In this document: piece by piece, positions 25,490 to 35,494 of the stretch
Position numbering within the stretch: the stretch's first letter is position 1
Layout: every line of letters starts with the position of its first letter
Assembly: GCF_900086645.1 (NCBI RefSeq)
Contig: NZ_LT576451.1
Span: 1,302,001 to 1,366,000, forward strand
From: Curtobacterium sp. 9128
Lineage (GTDB): Bacteria > Actinomycetota > Actinomycetes > Actinomycetales > Microbacteriaceae
Reading direction: 5' to 3'
DNA length: 64,000 bases
Notes under the pieces: model-generated
Seen by the model: only the letters and a program-made list of their open reading frames with translations
What the model was told of the DNA's origin: nothing
Database searches by the model: none
Position numbers and translations under genes: made by a program

Positions 25490-26442
25490 AGGCGCAGCGC
25501 GCAGTGTGGGGCGACACCCTCACCGAACTCGCCGAGACGGACGACCGCATCGTCGTCGTCGACGGCGACCTCGCCACCTCGACCATGGCCGTCACGTTCG
25601 CGAACGCGCACCCGGAGCGGTTCATCCAAGCGGGCATCGCCGAGCAGAACATGGTCGGGATCGCCTTCGGCATGTCCACCCTCGGGTACCGCCCGTGGCT
25701 GTCGTCGTTCGGCGTCTTCCTGACGAACCGGGCCCTCGACCAGGTGCGCATGCTCGTCTCGCAGACCAAGGCCCCGGTCCGTCTGGCCGCCGCCTACACC
25801 GGGCTGCTCAACGGCGCGAGCGGCAAGACCCACCAGGACATCGAGGACCTGTCCGTGATGCGGGCGCTCCCGAACATGACGGTCCTCGCGCCCGCCGACG
25901 AGACGGAGGCGGCAGCGATCATCCGGTGGGCAGCGGACCACGACGGCCCCGTCTACCTCCGACTCGCCCGCGACGCCGTCGCCGACGTCTTCGACAGCGG
26001 CTACGAGTTCCGGATCGGCCAGCCGGTCCTGCTGCGGGACGGCGGCGACGGTGCCGCCGCGGAGGTGACGGTGGTGTCGACGGGGGTGCAGACGTCCCGG
26101 ACCCTCGAGGCGGTCTCGGCGGTCGAGACCTCCGGCCGCAGCGTGCGGCACGTGCACCTGCCGACGATCAAGCCCCTCGACGACGACGCGCTCTGGGCGC
26201 TGCTGGACGGTGCGCGCACCGTCGTCACGGTCGAGGAGCACTCGGTGGTCGGTGGCCTTGGCGACGTCGTCGCCGCCGTCCTCGCCGGACACGCCAGCGG
26301 CGCTCGACTGACGAAGGTGGGGCTCGCCGACTCGTGGGCCGAGTCGGGACCGAACGACTTCCTCCTGGAGAAGTACGGTCTGTCGGCCGACCGGGTCGCC
26401 GCGCGCATCCGCGACGCGGTCGGCGAGCGGGTGCCGTCATGA
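25486..26442 (+). CDS. Transketolase, C-terminal subunit
   Basis: The 318-residue protein contains the pyrimidine-binding domain and the C-terminal transketolase domain. It shows [13 protein letters not shown], the catalytic-Glu segment [17 protein letters not shown], and [20 protein letters not shown]. It ends with [22 protein letters not shown]. It pairs with the preceding gene to make an alpha2-beta2 enzyme. The ATG overlaps the upstream stop, and the TGA overlaps the PEPCK start (ATGA, 26439-26442), implying matched expression of all four genes. Confidence 0.92.
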   Translation: MKAQRAVWGDTLTELAETDDRIVVVDGDLATSTMAVTFANAHPERFIQAGIAEQNMVGIAFGMSTLGYRPWLSSFGVFLTNRALDQVRMLVSQTKAPVRLAAAYTGLLNGASGKTHQDIEDLSVMRALPNMTVLAPADETEAAAIIRWAADHDGPVYLRLARDAVADVFDSGYEFRIGQPVLLRDGGDGAAAEVTVVSTGVQTSRTLEAVSAVETSGRSVRHVHLPTIKPLDDDALWALLDGARTVVTVEEHSVVGGLGDVVAAVLAGHASGARLTKVGLADSWAESGPNDFLLEKYGLSADRVAARIRDAVGERVPS

Positions 26443-28283
26443 GCGTCGTCGACGCGACGGCCGCCGGCACGACCATCGAGCCGGGTCCCGGACGGGAGGC
26501 CCTGCATCGTTGGGTGGACCAGGTCGCGTCCCTGACGGAGCCCGACCAGGTCGTCTGGTGCTCCGGCAGCGACGCCGAGAACCGCGCGTTGCTCGACGCG
26601 ATGGTCACGTCCGGTTCGCTGATCGCCTTGGACCCCGGCCTCCGGCCGGACAGCTACCTCGCCAGGAGCGACCCCGCGGACGTGGCCAGGGTCGAGGACC
26701 GCACGTTCATCTGCTCCGTCGACGAGGCGGACGCCGGCCCGACGAACAACTGGCGGGATCCCGCCGCGATGCGCGCAGACCTCACCGACCGGTTCCGTGG
26801 CTCGATGCGCGGCCGGACGATGTACGTGGTGCCGTTCTCGATGGGTCCGATCGGGGGCGCCATCTCCCAGGTCGGCGTCCAGGTCACCGACTCGCCGTAC
26901 GTCGTCGTCTCGACCCGCATCATGACCCGGATGGGGGACGACGCCCTCACACAGATCGACGAGGACACGGTCTGGGTGCCGGCAATGCACAGCGTCGGCA
27001 TGCCCCTGGTCACGGACGACGGCGACCGGATCACCGACGTCCCGTGGCCGTCCAACGAGACGAAGACCATCGCGCACTTCCCGGAGACCCGGGAGATCTG
27101 GTCGTACGGCTCCGGGTACGGCGGCAACGCGCTGCTGGCGAAGAAGTGCTTCGCGCTCCGGATCGCGTCGTCGATGGCGCGTGACGACGGGTGGCTCGCC
27201 GAACACATGCTCCTCATCCGCGTCACGACACCGGCGGGCAAGGTCCTGCACGTCGCGGCCGCGTTTCCGTCCGCGTGCGGCAAGACGAACTTCGCGATGA
27301 TGACCCCGACGGTGCCCGGGTGGAAGGTCGAGACGATCGGGGACGACATCGCGTGGCTCCGGCCGGGTGCCGACGGACGACTCTGGGCGATCAACCCGGA
27401 AGCCGGCTTCTTCGGTGTCGCTCCGGGAACCGGCCCGGACACGAACCCGGCGGCCATGTCGACCGTCCGGTCCGGCACGGTCTTCACCAACGTCGCGATG
27501 ACGCTCGAGGGCGACGTGTGGTGGGAGGGCGCATCCGAGACCCCGCCGCGGCACCTGATCGACTGGCGTGGCCAGCCGTGGGAGCCGGGGAGCGCGACAC
27601 CGGCAGCGCATCCGAACGCGCGCTTCACGGTCGCCGCGGAACGGTGCCCGACGATCTCCGACGACTGGGACAGCCCGGACGGGGTCCCGATCGACGCCAT
27701 CGTGTTCGGCGGGCGGCGCGCGACGAACGTGCCGCTCGTCGCAGAGGCCGAGGACTGGGAACACGGCGTGTTCTTCGGCTCGACGATCTCCAGCGAGCAG
27801 ACCGCTGCCGCCGAGGGCCCGGTTGGCGAGCTCCGCCTCGACCCCTTCGCGATGCAGCCGTTCTGCGGCTACAACATGGCGGACCACTGGGCGCACTGGC
27901 TCAGGGTCGGCGACCGTCTCGGGACGAAGGCGCCCCGCGTCTTCCGTGTCAACTGGTTCCGCAAGTCCACCGACGGCGACTACCTCTGGCCGGGCTTCGG
28001 CGAGAACGTCCGCGTCCTCGAGTGGATCGCCGGTCGGCTCGACGGGAGCGCCGACGTCCGCTGGAGCCCCGTCGGCGGGCTCCCCGGTGTGGGCGACCTC
28101 GACCTCGACGGACTCGACCTCGACGGCTTCGCACTCGACGCCCTGTTCGCGGTCGACCCCGCAGCGTGGACCGACGAGGCCGAACAGCTCCGCGAGCACT
28201 TCGACCGGTTCGGTGCCCGCGTCCCGGCGCGACTCCGCGCGCGACTCGACCAGCTCGTCCGCCGGCTCGAGGAGGCGGCGTGA
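26439..28283 (+). CDS. pckG: Phosphoenolpyruvate carboxykinase (GTP)
   Basis: The 614-residue enzyme interconverts oxaloacetate and phosphoenolpyruvate using GTP. Family marks are [21 protein letters not shown], the substrate loop WPSNETKTI, the P-loop-like [13 protein letters not shown] (about residue 282), GDDIAWL and [13 protein letters not shown]. The GTP class is recognised by these motifs and by length (about 600). Finding pck between transketolase and GAPDH genes is unusual, as it is normally monocistronic. Here the operon suggests carbon entering as trioses or C4 acids and being sent upward to hexoses. Confidence 0.95.
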   Translation: MSVVDATAAGTTIEPGPGREALHRWVDQVASLTEPDQVVWCSGSDAENRALLDAMVTSGSLIALDPGLRPDSYLARSDPADVARVEDRTFICSVDEADAGPTNNWRDPAAMRADLTDRFRGSMRGRTMYVVPFSMGPIGGAISQVGVQVTDSPYVVVSTRIMTRMGDDALTQIDEDTVWVPAMHSVGMPLVTDDGDRITDVPWPSNETKTIAHFPETREIWSYGSGYGGNALLAKKCFALRIASSMARDDGWLAEHMLLIRVTTPAGKVLHVAAAFPSACGKTNFAMMTPTVPGWKVETIGDDIAWLRPGADGRLWAINPEAGFFGVAPGTGPDTNPAAMSTVRSGTVFTNVAMTLEGDVWWEGASETPPRHLIDWRGQPWEPGSATPAAHPNARFTVAAERCPTISDDWDSPDGVPIDAIVFGGRRATNVPLVAEAEDWEHGVFFGSTISSEQTAAAEGPVGELRLDPFAMQPFCGYNMADHWAHWLRVGDRLGTKAPRVFRVNWFRKSTDGDYLWPGFGENVRVLEWIAGRLDGSADVRWSPVGGLPGVGDLDLDGLDLDGFALDALFAVDPAAWTDEAEQLREHFDRFGARVPARLRARLDQLVRRLEEAA

Positions 28284-29725
28284 GCACCGACGGCGAGCTC
28301 TGGGACGACTGGGACGCGCAGCTCGGGCTCGCCGAGCAGATGATCCCCTTGATCGGTCGCCTGCACCGACGCGACGGTGTGGTCGCCGGGGTGCACGGAC
28401 GCCGCCTCGTGAACCGATCGGCGATCGACATCGTCAGGGCCCACCGGTTCGCCCGACACGTCGACGGTGCACCGCTGCCACTCGCCGAGTCGCTGCGGAT
28501 CCTGCGCGCGGCCGTCGACACCGGTGCCCCCGGCCCCGCGTCGCTCGACGTCGGCGCGCTCGCCGCACGGCTCAGGGCCACGGAGGACGACGACGTGCAC
28601 CACGCGACCGCGATCGCGGAGCTCGTGCGGGACGCTGCCGCCGGCGGTGCGCTCCCGACCACCGACGTCGTGCTCTACGGATTCGGGCGGATCGGTCGCC
28701 TCCTCGCTCGCATCCTCATCTCCCACCAGTCCGGCGGGTCAGGACTCCGTCTCCGCGCGATCGTCCTCCGAGCGTCGTCGGGCCCGGACGACCTCGTGAA
28801 GCGTGCCAGTCTGCTCCGACGCGATTCCGTGCACGGGCCGTTCGACGGCACGATCACCGTCGACGAGCACGCCGAGACGATCACCGCGAACGGCACGCGC
28901 ATCCAGGTCATCCGCGCGTCGGACCCCGCCGCGGTCGACTACGCCGCCTTCGGGATCGAGGACGCGATCGTCATCGACAACACCGGGAAGTGGCGCACCG
29001 AAGCAGAGCTCCGTCGACACCTGCTCGCCCCTGGGGCCGGGCGGGTGCTGCTCACCGCTCCGGGCAAGGGCGATGTCCCGAACATCGTGCACGGCATCAA
29101 CAGCGAGCAGGCCGAGCGCGCCGACGTGGTCGCGGCGGCGTCCTGCACGACCAACGCCGTCGCACCGGTCCTCGCGGCGCTGCACGCGGAGTTCGGCGTC
29201 GTGCGCGGGCACGTCGAGACGGTGCACTCCTTCACGAACGACCAGAACCTCACCGACAACTTCCACAAGGCCGATCGCCGTGGTCGGGCCGCGCCGCTCA
29301 ACATGGTCATCACGGAGACGGGTGCGGCGCAGGCGGTGGCGAAGGCCGTTCCAGGACTCGCTGGTCGGCTCACGGGCAACGCGATCCGGGTCCCGACCCC
29401 CGATGTCTCGCTCGCGATCCTGCACGTGACGACCGAGCGCCGGGTCACTCGGGACACGGTGAACACGTTCCTCCGCCGGACGTCCCTGGAGTCGGACCTC
29501 CGGTCGCAGGTCGACTACGTGGAATCGCCCGAGTTCGTGTCCTCCGACGTGCTCGGCTCGCGGTTCGCCGGCGTGGTCGACGGGCTTGCGACGCAGACGA
29601 ACGGTGATCACGACGTCGTCGTCTACGTCTGGTACGACAACGAGTTCGGGTACTCCTACCAGGTGATCAGGGTGGTCGAGACGATGAGTCGCGCGCTGGC
29701 GGTCTCCCGGGTCGCCGTGGCGTGA
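28280..29725 (+). CDS. gapB: Glyceraldehyde-3-phosphate dehydrogenase, long GapB-type
   Basis: The 481-residue protein has a GAPDH core after an N-terminal extension of about 130 residues. The NAD(P) motif is [13 protein letters not shown], the active site is [12 protein letters not shown], and the end is [15 protein letters not shown]. The GAPDH-specific HSFTNDQNL and [15 protein letters not shown] segments are also present. Corynebacterial GapB has the same long form and works mainly in the gluconeogenic direction, which fits the pck gene upstream. It starts with GTG inside the pck stop (GTGA). A hairpin follows. Confidence 0.92.
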   Translation: MSTDGELWDDWDAQLGLAEQMIPLIGRLHRRDGVVAGVHGRRLVNRSAIDIVRAHRFARHVDGAPLPLAESLRILRAAVDTGAPGPASLDVGALAARLRATEDDDVHHATAIAELVRDAAAGGALPTTDVVLYGFGRIGRLLARILISHQSGGSGLRLRAIVLRASSGPDDLVKRASLLRRDSVHGPFDGTITVDEHAETITANGTRIQVIRASDPAAVDYAAFGIEDAIVIDNTGKWRTEAELRRHLLAPGAGRVLLTAPGKGDVPNIVHGINSEQAERADVVAAASCTTNAVAPVLAALHAEFGVVRGHVETVHSFTNDQNLTDNFHKADRRGRAAPLNMVITETGAAQAVAKAVPGLAGRLTGNAIRVPTPDVSLAILHVTTERRVTRDTVNTFLRRTSLESDLRSQVDYVESPEFVSSDVLGSRFAGVVDGLATQTNGDHDVVVYVWYDNEFGYSYQVIRVVETMSRALAVSRVAVA

Positions 29726-29770
29726 CTGACCGAGCGTCCGGCCGCGATCTCCTGCGTGCGCCGGGCTGCC

Positions 29771-29804
29771 GGGAGGGGGCCGCCGCCCCGTACGGTCCCC
29801 TCCC
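29771..29804. terminator. Hairpin between convergent gapB and GH4 genes
   Basis: GGGAGGGG (29771-29778) pairs with CCCCTCCC (29797-29804) across an 18-base loop that contains its own GC-rich pairing. It fills most of the 88-base convergent gap and is the likely bidirectional terminator. There is no T-run. Confidence 0.5.
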
Positions 29805-29813
29805 TTCCAGCGG

Positions 29814-31172
29814 TCACCTCGTGAGCACCGCCGCGACCTCCGGGATGCGGTCCACGTAGCCGCGGACCAGGTCGCGCGCCACGGAGACGCTGTCGACGAG
29901 CGGGTGCAGTGCGAACGCCTTGAGCGCCTCGTCCTTCGACCCGGTGAGCGCCGCCCGGATGGTGTGCCGTTCGACGGCCTTCACCTGCGACATCAGCCCG
30001 ATCTGGTGCAGGTCGGGCTGGTCGGTCGTCATCGGGTGCACGCCGTTGGCATCGACCATCGTCGGGACCTCGACCACGGCGTCGCGGGGCAGGCCGGCGA
30101 TGGTGCCGTTGTTCCGGACGTTGAGGATCATCGTCTGGCGCTCGTTCCGGCTGATCGCGGCCATCACACCGAGGGCGACTCCCGCGTAGCCCTGGTGCGA
30201 CGGGTCGGTCTCTCGTTCCTTCGGGTCGAGCGGCTCGTCCTGCGTGCCGCCCTTCGCCTCGGCCATGTAGGAGGCGCTCCGTCGCTCGACGGTCTCGCGC
30301 CAGAGCTCGGCGACACCGTTGCCCGCAGCGCTCGCCCGGTCGTAGAACGCGGACTGGCTCTCGGCGAGGAAGTCCCCACGGGTCTTGCCGGAGCCGACGA
30401 TGGAGCGCACGGCGTCCCGGTTGAAGTAGTAGTAGAAGAGGTACTCGTTCGGGATCGCGCCGAGGGAGCGGATCCAGTCGAGGCCGAAGACGTGCCCCTC
30501 CTCCATGGCACCGAGTCGCTCGTCGTCCGCCATGAGATCGGGCAGGACGTCGCGGCCGTCGTACATGACGCGGCGCATCCAGCCGAGGTGGTTCAGGCCG
30601 ACGTAGTCCATCTGCACGCGGGTGTGGTCGAGGCCGAGCATGCCGGCGACGCGGCGGCCGAGCCCGGACGGGGTGTCGCAGATGCCGAGGACGCGGTCGC
30701 CGAGGACGCTCTGCATCGCCTCGGTGATGATGCCCGCCGGGTTCGTGAAGTTCATCACGTAGGCGTTCGGGGCGAGGTCGCGGATGACCTTCGCCGCCTC
30801 GACCATCACGGGCACGGTGCGGATCGCGTAGGCCAGTCCGCCGGGGCCGGTGGTCTCCTGCCCGAGGACGTTCAGGTCGAGCGCGACGTGCTCGTCGCAG
30901 CGACGGCCCTCGAGCCCCCCGACGCGGAGCGCGGCGAAGACGTAGTCGCTGCCCTCGACGGCGCGGTGCAGGTCCGTCGTCGGCTTGAGGACGGGCGCGT
31001 CGGGGAACTCGGCGGCGAGCTCGGTCAGGATCGCGACCATCGCGTGCAGCCGGACCTCGTCGACGTCGTACAGGGCGACCTCGTCGACGCGCGGTGAGCC
31101 GGTGTCGCGGAGCAGCGCCTGGTACACGTACGGCGTGCGGAACCCGCCGCCTCCGAGGATGCAGAGCTTCAT
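29814..31172 (-). CDS. Glycoside hydrolase family 4 (6-phospho-beta-glucosidase-like)
   Basis: GH4 enzymes cleave (usually phosphorylated) glycosides by an NAD and Mn-dependent redox mechanism. The 452-residue protein begins with CILGGGGFRTPYV, the NAD fold. It carries NFTNPAGIITEAM, the Mn-site GICDTPSGLG with its Cys, and YVGLNHLGWMR with the Mn-binding His. There is no signal peptide, so it is cytoplasmic. It overlaps the DeoR gene by four bases. Opposite is an importer operon without PTS genes, so the phosphorylated substrate would have to come from the PfkB kinase, or the enzyme accepts non-phosphorylated glycosides. Confidence 0.9.
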   Translation of the reverse strand: MKLCILGGGGFRTPYVYQALLRDTGSPRVDEVALYDVDEVRLHAMVAILTELAAEFPDAPVLKPTTDLHRAVEGSDYVFAALRVGGLEGRRCDEHVALDLNVLGQETTGPGGLAYAIRTVPVMVEAAKVIRDLAPNAYVMNFTNPAGIITEAMQSVLGDRVLGICDTPSGLGRRVAGMLGLDHTRVQMDYVGLNHLGWMRRVMYDGRDVLPDLMADDERLGAMEEGHVFGLDWIRSLGAIPNEYLFYYYFNRDAVRSIVGSGKTRGDFLAESQSAFYDRASAAGNGVAELWRETVERRSASYMAEAKGGTQDEPLDPKERETDPSHQGYAGVALGVMAAISRNERQTMILNVRNNGTIAGLPRDAVVEVPTMVDANGVHPMTTDQPDLHQIGLMSQVKAVERHTIRAALTGSKDEALKAFALHPLVDSVSVARDLVRGYVDRIPEVAAVLTR

Positions 31173-31948
31173 GTGATGATGACCTCTCCGCCGGCGTTCC
31201 GGCTGTGTGCGAGTGTTTCGTCGGGGGCGCCGGTCGTCGTGATCAGCGTGTCGACGTCGGTGAGGGAACAGAGGCGGAGCGCCCCCGTCCCGGGGAACTT
31301 GGTCTCGGATGCGAGCAGGACGACGCGCTCGGCGGCGGCGATCATCGACTGCTTGATCGGGGCCTCGACGGCCATGTTGTCGACGACGTGGCCGTTCGCG
31401 CGGACGCCGGTGCACGACAGGAAGACCACGTCGGCGCTGACGTGCTCGAGTGCGGCCTCTGCCAGTGACCCGACGAGCGTGCGGTAGTTCCGGCGGACCA
31501 CGCCACCGAGGAGCACCAGACGCACGGCCTCGTCGTCGCGCAGGACGTCGAACACGGCGAGGTTCGTCGTGATGACGGTGATGTCGCGCCCGCGGAGGAG
31601 CTCGGCGATCTGCGGCGTGGTCGTGCCGATGTCGAGGATGACCACCTGGCCGTCGGTGACCATCGCGGCTGCGGCGGCGGCCATGCGGCGCTTGAGGTCG
31701 ATGTCGCCGGCCTCTTCGAAGGGGGTCTCGACGGGTTCGCCGTCGTCGCCGTCCTGCGCGGTCTGCCGTGGTGCGAGGACGGCGCCGCCCCAGGTGCGGA
31801 CGAGTTCGCCGTTGCGGTCGAGCATCTCGAGGTCACGGCGGATCGTCGCCGGACTCACGGAGAGGGCGTCGGCGAGTTCCTGGACCGAGGCCGCACCGTC
31901 GAGCCGGAGCGCCTTGATGATGCGGTTCTGCCGTTCTCGCAGGATCAT
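31169..31948 (-). CDS. DeoR family transcriptional regulator
   Basis: The 259-residue protein has the DeoR helix-turn-helix at its start (ASVQELADALSVSPATIRRD, about residues 20-39). The sensor domain has DIGTTTPQIAELL and VFLSCTGVRANGHV, the phosphosugar-binding pattern of the family. I started at MILRERQ (31948), preceded by GGTGACGG; an in-frame ATG 33 bases further upstream is less likely. It is divergent from the PfkB-ABC-NagB operon and probably represses both directions until a sugar phosphate accumulates. Confidence 0.92.
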   Translation of the reverse strand: MILRERQNRIIKALRLDGAASVQELADALSVSPATIRRDLEMLDRNGELVRTWGGAVLAPRQTAQDGDDGEPVETPFEEAGDIDLKRRMAAAAAAMVTDGQVVILDIGTTTPQIAELLRGRDITVITTNLAVFDVLRDDEAVRLVLLGGVVRRNYRTLVGSLAEAALEHVSADVVFLSCTGVRANGHVVDNMAVEAPIKQSMIAAAERVVLLASETKFPGTGALRLCSLTDVDTLITTTGAPDETLAHSRNAGGEVIIT

Positions 31949-32018
31949 GCCGTCACCATATCCGAAATCGCGCACGATCACGCAAGATCAATCATGCAAA
32001 CTGCGATTCAGATCAGAC

Positions 32019-32047
32019 TTAACAAATCTGGAGCAATCAGGTAACGT
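32019..32047 (+). promoter_or_regulatory. Promoter of the PfkB-ABC-NagB operon
   Basis: TTAACA (32019-32024) and TAACGT (32042-32047) are 17 bases apart and make a good promoter. Just upstream, three GATCA repeats (about 31976, 31986 and 32011) and two GCAA repeats lie in an AT-richer stretch between the divergent DeoR and kinase genes. They are good candidates for DeoR half-sites. A leader of about 95 bases follows before the GTG. Confidence 0.6.
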
Positions 32048-32148
32048 CCTCGCAACACGAACCACGCAGGCTTGAGCACCACCAGCGGATCGGAATCCCG
32101 AATCGCGCAGACCTGCGCAGGGGTGATCCGCAATGACGAGGAGAAGCC

Positions 32149-33117
32149 GTGCCCGAGGCGAGCCCGACCACCGATCCCGGCGCCCTGCTGTTCGCCGGCG
32201 ACGTGTTCTGTGACCTGGTGTTCTCCGGTGTCACGGCGCCTGAGCAGGGCGCCGAGGTCTACGCAGACGCGTTCGCCGTCACCCCGGGCGGCGTCGCGAA
32301 CCGTGCGGTCGCCGCGGCCCGTGCCGGCGCGCCGACCCGTGTGCTCAGCCGCCTCGGCGACGACGTCCTCGGGCGGCACGTGCACGGGCTGCTGACCGCG
32401 GAGCCCCTGCTGGACACGAGCCTGCTCGAACTCGTGCCCGGTCACCAGAGCTCGGTCTCCGTCGCGCTGACGGGGCCGGAGGACCGGAGCTTCATCACGT
32501 ACGAGGAGCAGCTCGAGCCCCTGACCATCCCCGACGACATCGGCCGGGTGGCCGCCACGCACGTCGGCATCGCCCGTCCGCTGCCGGCGTGGGTCGCGAC
32601 GCTCCGCGCATCGGGGACCACGGTCGTCGGCGGCGTCGGGTGGGACCACACGGGCGAGTGGTCCGGCGAGGTGCTCGACCGGCTCTCCGAGGTCGACGTC
32701 TTCGTGCCGAACGACGTCGAGGCGATGCGCTACACCAGGACCGACACCGCGCTGGAGGCCGCGAAGCTCCTGGCGGAGCGGGTCCCGCTCGCCGTGGTCA
32801 CCCGCGGCCGGGACGGCGTCGTCGCGGTGGACTCGGCGAACGGCGTCGTCGCCACCGCCGAGACGATCCCCGTCGACGTGGTCGACCCGACCGGCGCTGG
32901 TGACGTGTTCGTGGCCTCGTTCATGGCCGGCACGCACCACGGCTGGGACCTCGACACCCGTCTCCGGTTCGCCGCCGCGAGTGCCGCGTACGCCGTCACC
33001 GGACTCGGCGGCGCCGCGAGCGCCCCGCACCCGGCCGAACTCGTCGCCTTCCTCCGCCGCACCGCCGCCCCCGGTGACTGGTCGTTCCTCGACGCGTCCG
33101 TGCCCACCCGCGCCTGA
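32149..33117 (+). CDS. PfkB family carbohydrate kinase
   Basis: The 322-residue kinase phosphorylates a sugar with ATP. It has the ribokinase start LLFAGDVFCDLVFSG, the substrate loop TPGGVANRAVAAARAG (a G-rich motif near residue 43) and the catalytic DPTGAGDVFVASFMAG (anion hole and Asp, near residue 250). GTG start after GAGGAGAAG. Because nagB ends the same operon, the product may be a hexosamine phosphate. A role as fructokinase or in inositol metabolism (IolC) is less likely, since it lies apart from the iol genes and has the short ribokinase form. Confidence 0.88.
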   Translation: MPEASPTTDPGALLFAGDVFCDLVFSGVTAPEQGAEVYADAFAVTPGGVANRAVAAARAGAPTRVLSRLGDDVLGRHVHGLLTAEPLLDTSLLELVPGHQSSVSVALTGPEDRSFITYEEQLEPLTIPDDIGRVAATHVGIARPLPAWVATLRASGTTVVGGVGWDHTGEWSGEVLDRLSEVDVFVPNDVEAMRYTRTDTALEAAKLLAERVPLAVVTRGRDGVVAVDSANGVVATAETIPVDVVDPTGAGDVFVASFMAGTHHGWDLDTRLRFAAASAAYAVTGLGGAASAPHPAELVAFLRRTAAPGDWSFLDASVPTRA

Positions 33118-33162
33118 CCCCACCGACCCTCCCCAGCACCATCCACCCACTCGCAGAACTGG

Positions 33163-34527
33163 ATGACCATGAAGCACATCAGCAAGACGACGATGCTCAT
33201 CGGCGTCGCCGCGGCGGTCGCGCTCGGCCTGACCGCGTGCACCCCCGGCGGATCCGCGGCACCTGCGGCATCACAGAGCCTCGGCCCCGTCTCGAAGGAC
33301 GTCGGTTCGGGGAAGACGACGCTGACCGTCTGGGACCAGAACACCGACACCGGCATCAACGACGCGCAGCAGGTGCTCAACGACGAGTTCGAGAAGGCGC
33401 ACCCGAACATCACGATCAAGCGGGTCTCGCGGTCCTTCGCCGACCTGAAGACGACGCTCAAGCTCGCACTCTCCGGGGACAATCCGCCGGACGTCGTGCA
33501 GGCGAACCAGGGCTACCCGGACATGGGCGCCTTCGTGAAGGCCGGGTTCCTCCGTCCCGTCGACGACTACGCGAAGCTCTACGGCTGGGACGACTACTAC
33601 CCGTCGAGCCTGCTCAAGCTCAACTCGTTCTCCTCCGACGGCAAGACCTGGCAAGGGGACGACCTCTACGGCGTCTCGCAGACCGGCGAGCTCGTCGGGC
33701 TGTACTACAACAAGGCGGTCCTGAAGGACGCCGGCATCGACTCGCCGCCCACGACCGTGGCCGAGCTGACCGAGGACATGCAGAAGGTCAAGGCGGCGGG
33801 CACGCTCCCACTGAGCTACGGCGACGTCGAGAAGAGCCCCGGCATCCACCTCTACGGCCTGGTGCTCTCCGCGCTCGCCGGTCACGACGCCGTCAACGAC
33901 CTCGTCGCCGGCAAGTCAGGCAGCTGGACCGGTGACGACGAGGTGAAGGCTGCGCAGACCATCACGGACTGGGTCGGCAAGGGCTACGTGACCGAGGGCG
34001 CGAACGGCGTCTCGCGCGACGACGCCGTCGCGGCGTTCGGCAAGGGCGAGTCGGCGTTCCTCATCACGGGCACCTGGTACCAGGCGACCCTCGAGGCCGC
34101 GGCGAAGGCAGACGACATCGGCTTCACGGCGCTGACCCCGCCCGATGCGTCGAAGCCCGTCACCATGGGCGGCGAGGGGCTGGCGTGGGCCATCACCTCG
34201 AAGACGAAGAACGCGAACGCGGCCGCCGCGTACATCGACTTCGTCACGAACGCGAAGGCCTCCGAGACACTCGTCCAGAAGGGCAACCTGCCGACGGTGG
34301 TCCCGGACGACGACACCCCGGCATCCGGCACGATCGCGGGCGACATCACGAGCAACTACAAGTCGATCTCGTCGTCGAACAGCATCACGCCGTACCTCGA
34401 CTACGCCACCCCGACGTTCTACGACACGATCACGGCGGCGATGCAGGACCTGGTCGCCGGCAAGGCCAGCCCGGAGCAGTACACGAAGACGCTCCAGGAC
34501 GACTACGCCGGCTTCGTGAAGAAGTAG
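33163..34527 (+). CDS. Extracellular sugar-binding lipoprotein (SBP family 1)
   Basis: The 454-residue protein binds an oligosaccharide or sugar outside the membrane for the two permeases that follow. Its N-terminus is a lipoprotein signal with lipobox LTAC and lipidated Cys26. The mature part has the SBP_bac_1 features LTVWDQNTDTG, GDNPPDVVQANQGYP, VGLYYNKAVLKDAG and AFLITGTWY. An alternative ATG at 33169 fits a nearby GGA better. Position 46 bases after the kinase gene puts it in one operon. No ATPase gene is present; a shared MsiK-type ATPase elsewhere is expected in actinobacteria. Confidence 0.92.
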   Translation: MTMKHISKTTMLIGVAAAVALGLTACTPGGSAAPAASQSLGPVSKDVGSGKTTLTVWDQNTDTGINDAQQVLNDEFEKAHPNITIKRVSRSFADLKTTLKLALSGDNPPDVVQANQGYPDMGAFVKAGFLRPVDDYAKLYGWDDYYPSSLLKLNSFSSDGKTWQGDDLYGVSQTGELVGLYYNKAVLKDAGIDSPPTTVAELTEDMQKVKAAGTLPLSYGDVEKSPGIHLYGLVLSALAGHDAVNDLVAGKSGSWTGDDEVKAAQTITDWVGKGYVTEGANGVSRDDAVAAFGKGESAFLITGTWYQATLEAAAKADDIGFTALTPPDASKPVTMGGEGLAWAITSKTKNANAAAAYIDFVTNAKASETLVQKGNLPTVVPDDDTPASGTIAGDITSNYKSISSSNSITPYLDYATPTFYDTITAAMQDLVAGKASPEQYTKTLQDDYAGFVKK

Positions 34528-34537
34528 CGAGGACCCC

Positions 34538-35494
34538 GTGACCCAGTTCACCGGAACCACGGCGGGTGCTGCCGAGCGCAGCGCCCGCCGCGGGCGGACC
34601 CGCCGGACGGCCGGCGCCGTCCGGAAGCGGCGGCGGAGCCTCGTCGCGTACCTCTACATCCTCCCCGCGTTCGTCGTGTTCGCGGTGTTCCTCGGGGTGC
34701 CGTTCCTGCAGAGCATCCAGTACTCGTTCTACGACTGGGACGGGCTCTCGGCCGCGACGTGGGCCGGGTTCGCGAACTACGCGGGCGTCTTCACCGACGC
34801 CCAGCTCCGAGCGTCGTTCGGGCACGCACTCGTGCTGATGGTGTTCTACGCGGCGATCCCCGTGGTCGTGGCGCTGTTCCTGACCGCGCTGATCTCGCGG
34901 GCGAACGGCCTCCGTGGGATGTCGTTCTTCCGCACCGTGCTCTTCCTCCCGCAGGTCATCGCGTCGGTCGTCGTCGCGACCATCTGGGTCTCGATCTACT
35001 CGTCCGACGGCCTGCTGAACGACGCGCTCCGGCTCGTCGGGCTCGGGCAGTTCGCGCAGGTCTGGCTCGGCGGCTACGACACCGCCCTCCCCGCGATCGG
35101 CTTCGTCGGCACCTGGCTCAACGTCGGTCTCTGCCTGGTGCTCTTCCTGTCCGGTGTCGGCAACATCCACCCGAGCCTGTTCGAGGCCGCGCGCATCGAC
35201 GGCGCCGGGGCCGCTCGGGAGTTCTTCTCGATCACGCTGCCGTCCCTCCGCGGGCAGATCGCCGCAGCGCTCACCCTCACAGTGGTGTCGGCGCTGAAGA
35301 CCTTCGACCTGGTCTACGTCACGACGAGCGGTGGGCCGGGCAACTCGACGTCCGTGCCCGCGTTCGAGGCGTACAACCGGGCGTTCCAGACCGGGCAGGT
35401 GGGGTCGGCCGCCGCGGTCGCCGTCTCGCTCACCGTCGTCATCATGATCGTCACGGCCCTGATCGGCCGTCTCCAGCCGAAGGACGTCGCATGA
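34538..35494 (+). CDS. Sugar ABC transporter permease (MalF/UgpA type)
   Basis: The 318-residue protein has six membrane helices and the CUT1 permease EAA loop (EAARIDGAGAAREFFSITLP, about residues 215-234) that contacts the ATPase. It starts with a GTG after GAGGA, ten bases after the binding-protein stop. A basic N-terminal tail of about 35 residues precedes helix 1. It forms a heterodimer with the next gene product, whose start it overlaps (ATGA). Confidence 0.93.
   Translation: MTQFTGTTAGAAERSARRGRTRRTAGAVRKRRRSLVAYLYILPAFVVFAVFLGVPFLQSIQYSFYDWDGLSAATWAGFANYAGVFTDAQLRASFGHALVLMVFYAAIPVVVALFLTALISRANGLRGMSFFRTVLFLPQVIASVVVATIWVSIYSSDGLLNDALRLVGLGQFAQVWLGGYDTALPAIGFVGTWLNVGLCLVLFLSGVGNIHPSLFEAARIDGAGAAREFFSITLPSLRGQIAAALTLTVVSALKTFDLVYVTTSGGPGNSTSVPAFEAYNRAFQTGQVGSAAAVAVSLTVVIMIVTALIGRLQPKDVA

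Noticed and set aside
32149..33117. PfkB kinase as the missing IolC
   Set aside because: It is in another operon with a sugar importer and nagB, has the short ribokinase form, and has its own DeoR-type control. The fit to an amino-sugar route is better.
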